DNA from: DASUCS01 sp036275935 | Lineage (GTDB): Bacteria; Actinomycetota; Acidimicrobiia; Acidimicrobiales; JACDCH01 | Length of the DNA: 5,005 nt | NCBI GenBank assembly: GCA_036275935.1 | Contig: DASUCS010000219.1 | Location: 1 to 5,005, forward strand | Direction: 5' to 3' | The notes under the pieces: generated by a model | Database searches by the model: none | What the model saw: the letters and a program-made list of their open reading frames with translations, nothing else | What the model was told of the DNA's origin: nothing | In this document: positions 1-4,545 of the stretch, one piece after another | Position numbering within the stretch: the first letter of the stretch is position 1 | Layout of the letters: the number at the start of each line of letters is the position of its first letter | Translations under genes and position numbers: made by a program

Positions 1-53
1 GCATCGCTGCGGATCGATCTTCGAAGCGCGAACTGATCAAGGACCATCCGAGT

Positions 54-73
54 CCCGTGACCTTCGGGTTATG
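54..73. repeat. Upstream copy of a tRNA-core direct repeat
   Basis: Positions 54-73 match positions 199-218 at 18 of 20 bases, in the same orientation, with mismatches at 58/203 and 71/216. The shared core contains GACCTTCGGGTT, which on the minus strand is the 3' side of a tRNA anticodon arm plus variable loop and T-stem start. To the left of 54 this copy does not continue as a T-loop or acceptor stem, so it is only a core. On the minus strand it reads CATAACCCGAAGG, the form expected around a CAT (Met) anticodon. It may be a second att core or an older tRNA fragment. Confidence 0.55.
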
Positions 74-111
74 GCTGTCATCAGGACGAGCAACGCCCTG
101 ACCAGCACTTC

Positions 112-128
112 GTCATCAGCGTGATGAC
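112..128. repeat. Perfect 7-bp inverted repeat, with a third copy at 77-83
   Basis: GTCATCA at 112-118 and TGATGAC at 122-128 form a perfect 7-bp inverted repeat around GCG. The same GTCATCA occurs in direct orientation at 77-83. All three copies lie between the two tRNA-core repeats. Repeated heptamers beside an att core could be recombinase or accessory-protein binding sites, but a chance hairpin is equally possible. Confidence 0.35.
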
Positions 129-134
129 AAGCCG

Positions 135-164
135 GAGGCCCTCTCCGCATCCGGAAAGGGCCTC
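135..164 (-). terminator. Hairpin terminator downstream of the tRNA fragment
   Basis: Positions 135-147 and 152-164 are complementary over 13 bp with one mismatch and enclose a four-base loop (CATC). Read on the minus strand, the hairpin begins 11 bases after the CCA end of the tRNA 3' fragment, the usual place for a tRNA terminator. No real T-run follows, which is common for terminators in high-GC bacteria. It is probably the original terminator of the tRNA gene whose 3' half remains. Confidence 0.6.
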
Positions 165-175
165 TGACCTGCGAT

Positions 176-220
176 TGGTGGCGGGGGCGGGATTTGAACC
201 CGCGACCTTCGGGTTGTGAG
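176..220 (-). pseudogene. tRNA 3' half, probable att site or remnant (likely tRNA-Met type)
   Basis: Read on the minus strand this is the 3' half of a tRNA: anticodon loop CTCACAA (220-214), anticodon stem 3' strand CCCGA (213-209), variable loop AGGTC, T-stem GCGGG (203-199), T-loop TTCAAAT (198-192), closing stem CCCGC (191-187), acceptor strand CCCCGCC (186-180), discriminator A and encoded CCA (178-176). The T-arm pairs perfectly. The matching TCGGG anticodon strand and a well-placed GGCGGGG acceptor strand are absent to the right, so no functional tRNA is encoded. The loop as read gives CAC (Val), but the related core at 54-73 reads CAT, and the acceptor and T-arm recall elongator tRNA-Met; the isoacceptor is uncertain. 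A tRNA 3' half is the classic duplicated product of tyrosine-integrase insertion. In that model the chromosome lies left of 176 and the element right of 220. Confidence 0.7.
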
Positions 221-440
221 GGCGGGTAGAGAGGTGTCGGCCAGTCCGACGACGTCCGCCTCGGTACACGTTGGTGCAGGTCAACGCGGTGAGCGATGTC
301 GTCTCGTCCGGCCCGATCGCGGTCGGTGCGTCGTCGTGCGTTTGACACGGTGTTCGACACGTCCTGGCTCATCCGCCGCCGTCCGGGAGGTGGGACGCGC
401 GTCGACGCGCCGGCCTCGCGGGCCGAGACAGTAGCCCTCC
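221..440. other. Non-coding stretch between the tRNA fragment and the hydrolase gene
   Basis: I see no supportable gene here. Open frames exist on both strands, but they have arginine-rich, low-complexity translations typical of high-GC non-coding frames and no credible SD plus start. One minus-strand frame runs leftward through here into the tRNA fragment, giving the familiar spurious translation of a tRNA T-arm. The segment separates the tRNA-derived end from the first real gene and may be the inner end of an inserted element. Confidence 0.5.
397..425 (-). terminator. Possible terminator after the first hydrolase gene
   Basis: A perfect 14-bp palindrome centred on GTCGAC lies at 397-410. 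Next to it, CGGCC (411-415) and GGCCG (421-425) form a 5-bp stem with a five-base loop. Both lie 16-44 bases past the stop codon of the hydrolase gene. There is no T-run, and palindromes are common at this base composition, so the assignment is weak. Confidence 0.3.
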
Positions 441-1247
441 TCATGCGGACGTTGAGGGTGCGATGGCCGCCTCGGACGCGAAGGCGGCAACGGCGCGGGC
501 GAACTGTTCGGGTTGTTCGGCGTAGGTGACGTGTCCGCAGTCGAATTCGAGGTAGCGGGCATCAGGCAGCCAGCCGGCCAGGTTGTGGGCTGCGGTGCGC
601 AAGGCGGGATGGCTCGTCGTGCCGGCAATGACGAGGGTCGGGACGTCGATGTGGGCGATGTCGTCTTGGGTGATCTGGTAGCTGGGCATGCCGAGGTCGG
701 CGAACAGCATGGGCGCGTTGTCGCGGTAGCGGTCCTTGTGGGTCTCGTCGATCTGCGACCACAGGCCAGGGCAGATGGCAGCGAAGAAGGCGTCAACCCC
801 GGCGCGGGGCCCGTTCGCTTCGGCGGCCTGCTGCACCGCGGGTGCGACGTCGCCGATCATCGATGCGAACAGATCGGGGGCCAAGGATCCGACGGGCGGC
901 TCGGAGAGCACGGCGCCGCGCACGAGGTGCGGGTAGCGGCGGATGAGGTCGAGGGTGACGCGGGCACCTCCGCTGGAGCCGACGGCGATCGTCGGAGCGA
1001 GGTCGAGCGCGGTGATGAGTCCGGCGAGGTCGTCGGCATGCAGCTCGACGGTCTCGGTCGCGTCGTTTCGAGGGCTGCGGGTGTGGCCGCGACGGTCGTA
1101 GGTGGTGCAGCGGAAGCGGTCGGCCAGCCGGTTCACCTGGTCGGCCCAGACGCGTCCGTCGCCGCACATGCCGTGCACGAAGACCAGCGACGGGCCGTCA
1201 CCAGCCTGCTCGGCGTAGAGCGTGGTCCCGTTCGTCTGCACTTCCAT
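441..1247 (-). CDS. Alpha/beta hydrolase with a probable shifted catalytic acid
   Basis: A 268-residue protein with the alpha/beta-hydrolase fold, of usual length for a cytoplasmic single-domain member; no signal peptide or membrane segment is seen. The oxyanion-hole motif is HGMCG (25-29), the strand-4 region is TTYDRRGHTRS (48-58), the nucleophile elbow is GSSGG (90-94, Ser92), and the catalytic His is His239 in DCGH. The usual Asp after strand 7 is missing: the segment reads GTTSHP (209-214). Glu116, in the LSEPP motif after strand 6, is the likely replacement acid, as in other actinobacterial hydrolases with an EPP motif. The start is secure: ATG at 1247-1245 sits six bases behind GGAGG within GAGGAGG. 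The gene lies 85 bases downstream of the HD-GYP-like/LuxR gene, so it may be co-transcribed. The substrate is unknown; esterase, lactonase or C-C hydrolase activity are all possible. Confidence 0.9.
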   Translation of the reverse strand: MEVQTNGTTLYAEQAGDGPSLVFVHGMCGDGRVWADQVNRLADRFRCTTYDRRGHTRSPRNDATETVELHADDLAGLITALDLAPTIAVGSSGGARVTLDLIRRYPHLVRGAVLSEPPVGSLAPDLFASMIGDVAPAVQQAAEANGPRAGVDAFFAAICPGLWSQIDETHKDRYRDNAPMLFADLGMPSYQITQDDIAHIDVPTLVIAGTTSHPALRTAAHNLAGWLPDARYLEFDCGHVTYAEQPEQFARAVAAFASEAAIAPSTSA

Positions 1248-1332
1248 TGGATTCCTCCTCGTCAGCGGGGTCTGTTCGACATGAGGATGCGCTCGCTCGG
1301 TCGGGCTGCCATCGGGTGTTCACCCGACCTCC
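1248..1332 (-). promoter_or_regulatory. Leader between regulator and hydrolase, with SD, palindrome and possible short ORF
   Basis: Read on the minus strand, the regulator's TGA stop is followed at once by GGAGG (1332-1328). A palindrome TCGGGTG-AA-CACCCGA (1327-1312) comes next, then a possible 17-codon frame from ATG 1312 to TGA 1262, whose stop abuts the hydrolase's GAGGAGG. A GTG at 1323 is spaced about right from the first GGAGG but would open an out-of-frame 40-residue ORF overlapping the hydrolase start. The palindrome could be an operator for the neighbouring LuxR-type protein or a tight RNA hairpin. I found no clear -10/-35 promoter. Confidence 0.35.
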
Positions 1333-2874
1333 TCAGGCGCGGATCAGGTCGTGCTCCATGGCGAAGAGTGTCGCCCCGGCTCTGGTCGTAACCCCGGCCT
1401 TGGCGTAGATGTGCTCGACGTGGGTTCCAACGGTCTTGGCCGAGATGCCCAGCTCGTGGGCGACTTGCTTGTTGGAGCGGCCGCGGGCGATGAGGCGGAG
1501 GACGTCGACCTCCCGTTCGGTGAGTCCGGCGGGCCGGGTCACGTTGGGGATTGCAGGCGCGTGACCGGCGGCGGCGAGCACGGCGTCAGTGGCCGAGCGG
1601 TGTAGCCGACCGACGTCGGCTTCATCGGCCAGCACCTTCGCCGCCGTCTCGGGCTCGAGGGCGGCGCGGTGCGGTCGGTCCTCGCACACCGCCCGGTAGA
1701 TGTCGGCCGCAGCCACGATCTGGGCGATGAGCGACAGGTCGCGGACGCCGCGGTGGTATCCGGAACCGTCGGCCCGTTCGTGGTGCGCGCCCGCCACGGA
1801 GGCGATCTCGGCGAGCGGGCCGCACCAGCTGAGGATCCGTTCACCGACATATGCGTGGGTGCGGACGCGCTCCCATCCCTCGCGGGTCAGCGGACCGGCC
1901 CGATTCCACACGCCGGCGGGTACCCCCACGATCCCGAGGTCATGGACGAGTCCGGCACGACGAGCCACCGCCACATCGACCGCGTCGAGCCCGGACGCCG
2001 CCGCGGCCGCGGCGGCGAGCTCGGCCACCGCGCGCGAGTGGCCCGTGAACCACGGCGACTTGAGGTCCGCGAAGTCCGCGAAGGCGGTCAGCACCACGTC
2101 GAGCTGCTCGTCGTCGACCTCGGCCACGGGCGCCGGTTCTGCGTCGAGCACTGCATCCCAGGGATCGAGTCCGTCGATCTCGTCGAGCCAGGTCTCGCTG
2201 CCGGCCAGGAACGCGTCGACGACGGCGGGGTCGTACGCGTGCCCCCGGCGCTGTTCGAGGACGCGATGCAGCTCGTCGGAGCCGGAGCTCGCGTGGGTGA
2301 GGTCCACGTCGCGGGCGACGACAGCGATGCGCGTCGCCAGCGGGATGTCGTCGCCGGCCAAGCCGGCAGGCAGGCCCTTGCCGTCCCATCGCTCGTACGC
2401 GTGACCGACGCCGTGTACCACCTCGACGGGCAGGCGCATGCGGGTTGCGAGGCGGGCGCCGACCTCGCAGTGTGAGGCCAGCGATCGCGCCTTGCCTCCG
2501 GGATCGGACAGTGCCGCCGCGATCCGGCCCACACGGCGGTGCAGTGGGAGGTCCTCGCCCAGGTGACGGAGGAGGTGCGGCAACGCCGCTCGGTCATCGG
2601 CCATGACCACCGGTGCCATGGCCGCGTTGAACGCGATCTCGTCGCCGCCCGCCAGCACGGCGGTCTGCGAGGCGTCCGATGTGCAGCCGAGGAACCGGAG
2701 CAGCGTCGTGTACATCACCGCGGAGCGCTGCGCCGGCGTCAACGCGAGGGCGTCGCCGGCGCGGACCGCGAGCAGACAGGTGCGCAAGGCGTGCTCGAAG
2801 GGCTGGCCCGTGCCCGCGTCGGTCGCCAGCGACATGGCCGCCGTCAATTCGATAAGCCGGAGTCGAGCGCCCAT
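1333..2874 (-). CDS. HD-GYP-like phosphohydrolase fused to a LuxR-type HTH
   Basis: A 513-residue cytoplasmic protein with three parts. Residues 1-240 look like a degenerate HD-GYP-type module (FLGCTSDA at 61-68, WDGKGLP at 163-169). Residues about 270-430 are a better-preserved HD-GYP-like domain: His279, HD at 311-312, His340 in THAYVGERIL, HHERADGSGYHRG (364-376), and Asp391. Residues about 450-510 are a LuxR/GerE helix-turn-helix (LTEREVDVLRLIARG; SNKQVAHELGISAKTVGTHV in pieces), expected to bind DNA. Two conserved HD-GYP positions differ: the Lys of HDxGK is Ile315, and GYP reads GYH (372-374). Metal ligands look kept, but c-di-GMP hydrolysis is doubtful, and the domain may be a sensor. 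The architecture is seen elsewhere in actinobacteria as 'HD domain-containing/LuxR' proteins. ATG 2874 has only GAGG about 3-5 bases upstream; Met14 is an alternative, but family-like sequence precedes it. The gene lies 69 bases after the second hydrolase. Confidence 0.88.
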   Translation of the reverse strand: MGARLRLIELTAAMSLATDAGTGQPFEHALRTCLLAVRAGDALALTPAQRSAVMYTTLLRFLGCTSDASQTAVLAGGDEIAFNAAMAPVVMADDRAALPHLLRHLGEDLPLHRRVGRIAAALSDPGGKARSLASHCEVGARLATRMRLPVEVVHGVGHAYERWDGKGLPAGLAGDDIPLATRIAVVARDVDLTHASSGSDELHRVLEQRRGHAYDPAVVDAFLAGSETWLDEIDGLDPWDAVLDAEPAPVAEVDDEQLDVVLTAFADFADLKSPWFTGHSRAVAELAAAAAAASGLDAVDVAVARRAGLVHDLGIVGVPAGVWNRAGPLTREGWERVRTHAYVGERILSWCGPLAEIASVAGAHHERADGSGYHRGVRDLSLIAQIVAAADIYRAVCEDRPHRAALEPETAAKVLADEADVGRLHRSATDAVLAAAGHAPAIPNVTRPAGLTEREVDVLRLIARGRSNKQVAHELGISAKTVGTHVEHIYAKAGVTTRAGATLFAMEHDLIRA

Positions 2875-2943
2875 GGACCTCAGTGTCGCGGACCGGCTCT
2901 GGATTCGTTCGGCCTGCGGTCGACGGTCTGGTCTGCGACCGGT

Positions 2944-3744
2944 TCAGTGGCCGCGGAGAAAGGCGCGCAGCGCCCGATTGAATCCGCCCGGGTCGTCGAG
3001 GTTGCTGGCGTGGCCGGCTCCGGGCAACACGACGAGGGTCGAGTCGGGAATGGCGGCGTGAAGTTCGTGGGCCACGTCGAGCGGCGCGCGCACGTCTTCG
3101 TCGCCGGAGATCAGCAGGGTCGGCACCGCGATCCGGGGCAGAACGTCACGAAGATCGGCCTCGGCGAAGGAGCGGGCCATGGCCCGGAAGCCGACAGGAT
3201 GGAACTCCCGCAGGGTCGCGGCGAACTCGTCGACCAGCTCGGCCGGTGTCGTCGACGCGAACAGGGTGGGGACGATGGCGTCGACCAGCTCGTCGGGCGG
3301 CAGCTTGGACAGCTCGAGCGCCTGTTCCAACCGGAAGGCGACGACGTCGTCGGGCAGCGAGCCCCGCCAGCCGGCGTAGGCGCCGGCCAGCACGAGGGTT
3401 CGGGGCAGCTGCGGGTGGCGGCGGTAGAGCTCGAGGGCGAGGCCGCCTCCGAAGGAGAGGCCGACCACGTGGGGTCGCTCGAGGCCGACCACGTCGATGA
3501 ACGCGGCGAGGGCGTCGGCGAAGTCGGCCAGCGTGAACGACTCGGGCGGGTCCGTCGATCGGCCGGAACCCGGCCCGTCCCACGCCACCACCGTGTACTC
3601 GTCGGCCAGGTCTTCGAGTTGCGGCCCCCAGGTGCGACGATCGCCCACGTAACCGTGAAGGAACACGATCGGTGCTCCTTGTCCGGCTCGGTCGTAGGAG
3701 ATGCGCATCCCGTCGACATTGACTTCTCCGAACTGGACGGTCAC
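2944..3744 (-). CDS. Alpha/beta hydrolase with canonical triad
   Basis: A 266-residue single-domain hydrolase, numbered from the GTG at 3744-3742. It has the oxyanion-hole FLHGYVGD (28-35), WDGPGSGRS after strand 4 (55-63), the nucleophile elbow GLSFG (95-99, Ser97), GDEDVRAP carrying the catalytic Asp217, and GAGH with His245. All triad members sit at classical positions, so the enzyme should be active. Cap-region helices lie at about 125-195. The overall look is close to enol-lactone hydrolases and esterases of aromatic catabolism (PcaD-like), but the substrate cannot be assigned. The start is debatable: GTG 3744 has GGGGA four bases upstream and gives a natural N-terminus; a TTG at 3765 adds seven residues with no SD; an ATG occurs 12 codons downstream of the GTG. 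It is about 120 bases after the cupin gene, so it could belong to the same transcript or have its own promoter. Confidence 0.88.
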   Translation of the reverse strand: MTVQFGEVNVDGMRISYDRAGQGAPIVFLHGYVGDRRTWGPQLEDLADEYTVVAWDGPGSGRSTDPPESFTLADFADALAAFIDVVGLERPHVVGLSFGGGLALELYRRHPQLPRTLVLAGAYAGWRGSLPDDVVAFRLEQALELSKLPPDELVDAIVPTLFASTTPAELVDEFAATLREFHPVGFRAMARSFAEADLRDVLPRIAVPTLLISGDEDVRAPLDVAHELHAAIPDSTLVVLPGAGHASNLDDPGGFNRALRAFLRGH

Positions 3745-3865
3745 GTCGTCCCCGCGTGCGGGCAACTGGCCGGACCGGCGGAGCGGGCGGCCGCGACATC
3801 GAGTGGTCGGTCGATGGTGGCCGCGGTGGTGACGTCGACGACCACGTCGCGTTCGCTGCTGTGTC
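3745..3865. other. Intergenic gap between the cupin and second hydrolase genes
   Basis: The gap holds no gene. GTGGT (3826-3830) and ACCAC (3841-3845) form a weak 5-bp inverted repeat around a region containing GTCGAC. This could end the three-gene operon, but there is no T-run and it is not convincing. No clear promoter was recognised for the downstream hydrolase. The hydrolase frame stays open leftward through the gap but offers no ATG or GTG start before 3765. Confidence 0.3.
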
Positions 3866-4225
3866 CTACGACTTAGCGAACGTCGCGGCGCTCGAGCTGT
3901 CGAACTCGTAGCCGATGACGGGCTCGTCGCCGACGACCCAGGCGTCGTGGCCGGGTTCGATCACGTAGGCCTCGCCGGCGCCGATGTCGGACTCACCGCC
4001 GTCGTCGTGCACGACGCGCATGCGGCCGCTCACGAGCGTGCCGACGTGGTGGAGCTGGCAGCTGTCGGTGCCGGCGACAGGCTTGATGCACTCGGACCAC
4101 TTCCATCCTGGTTGCAGCGTGAGCCGCGCCGCCTTGACACCACCCAGGTCGACGATCTCGGAGCGGGTCTTGTCGGGTGCCCGCACCTCGTCTGCGTTGT
4201 CGAAGCTCTTGTTGAACACTGCCAT
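3866..4225 (-). CDS. Small cupin-domain protein
   Basis: A 119-residue single-cupin protein, the usual size for a one-barrel cytoplasmic member. A conserved N-terminal segment (FNKSFDNADEVRAPDKT, 4-20) leads to PGWKWSE (39-45) and the cupin core: DSCQLHH (54-60), GTLVSGRMRVV (62-72), GAGEAYVIEPGHDAW (82-96). The classical HxH...E ligand pattern is altered: aligned on the LVSG turn, His60 falls where Glu usually sits, and Asp54/Cys56 fall at the two His positions. His59/His60 and His93 are the visible possible metal ligands. It may be a dioxygenase-like, isomerase-like or purely binding cupin; the function is unknown. ATG 4225-4223 lies six bases after GAGGAGG, only 11 bases past the stop of the ABM-like gene, which overlaps that SD. 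The open frame to the right of 4225 is a shadow of the neighbouring genes. Confidence 0.87.
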   Translation of the reverse strand: MAVFNKSFDNADEVRAPDKTRSEIVDLGGVKAARLTLQPGWKWSECIKPVAGTDSCQLHHVGTLVSGRMRVVHDDGGESDIGAGEAYVIEPGHDAWVVGDEPVIGYEFDSSSAATFAKS

Positions 4226-4236
4226 CGGAGGCCTCC

Positions 4237-4530
4237 TCAGCTCTCGTCTTCGATGATGTCGATGTCGATGAAGGTCGGTTCGGCGTCGGTGAGCGCCATC
4301 TGCTTGCGGGCGAACTCGCTCGTCTCGGGAAGGTTGGAGTTGACCATCGCCGAGTCGTAGTCGTCGAAGAACGCGAGGATCAGGTACCGGTTCGGGTCGT
4401 TGCGATCGCGCCCGACGATCGAGCGCCGCAGCGTCCGCTTGCCTTCGGTGGCGGCTCGCCATTCCTTGTCGAGCGTCATGATCTCGTCGACCTTCGACGT
4501 TCGCATCTCGATGATCTGCATGAACGACAT
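4237..4530 (-). CDS. Dimeric alpha/beta-barrel (ABM-like) protein
   Basis: A 97-residue protein with the pattern of the antibiotic-biosynthesis-monooxygenase/ferredoxin-like fold: an N-terminal strand (MQIIEMRTSK, 4-13), a helix with the DKEWRAATEG segment (21-30), strands RTLRRSIVGRDR and YLILAFFDDYDSA (32-43, 49-61), a helix TSEFARKQM (70-78), and a final strand TFIDIDII (86-93). Such proteins act as homodimers, cofactor-free monooxygenases or small-ligand binders. There is no His in the sequence and no clear heme or metal site. Relatives often include a FFDxYxxAMxNSxLPET stretch, seen here at 54-70. The start is ATG 4530-4528 behind AAGGAGGAG, and the upstream gene's TGA overlaps this SD (gap 15 bases). 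The position beside a flavodoxin-fold enzyme suggests work on the same quinone or aromatic substrate; this is inference. Confidence 0.85.
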   Translation of the reverse strand: MSFMQIIEMRTSKVDEIMTLDKEWRAATEGKRTLRRSIVGRDRNDPNRYLILAFFDDYDSAMVNSNLPETSEFARKQMALTDAEPTFIDIDIIEDES

Positions 4531-4545
4531 TGATGCTCCTCCTTC

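Noticed and set aside
176..260. A complete tRNA on the minus strand using GGCGGAC (260-254) as the 5' acceptor strand
   Set aside because: Only five of seven acceptor pairs form, the anticodon 5' strand TCGGG is missing, and the 5' half is several bases too long.
342..370. TTGACA on the plus strand as a -35 box
   Set aside because: No acceptable -10 hexamer 16-18 bases on, and no plus-strand gene follows.
37..444. Minus-strand 135-residue reading frame
   Set aside because: It crosses the tRNA fragment and terminator and gives the typical spurious T-arm translation; no SD or recognisable domain.
513..1391. Long plus-strand open frame opposite the first hydrolase
   Set aside because: Antisense shadow: Gly/Val/Arg-rich with no domain, while the minus strand encodes a clear hydrolase with a strong SD.
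1669..2475. Plus-strand open frames opposite the regulator gene
   Set aside because: Antisense shadows of a gene with recognisable HD-GYP-like and HTH motifs.
2917..2941. CGGTCG/CGACCG inverted repeat as a terminator after the second hydrolase
   Set aside because: Only six pairs with a 13-base loop and no T-run; too weak to annotate.
2539..3876. 445-residue plus-strand open frame
   Set aside because: It spans the antisense of two genes and their gap; composition is high-GC shadow-like and no family is recognisable.
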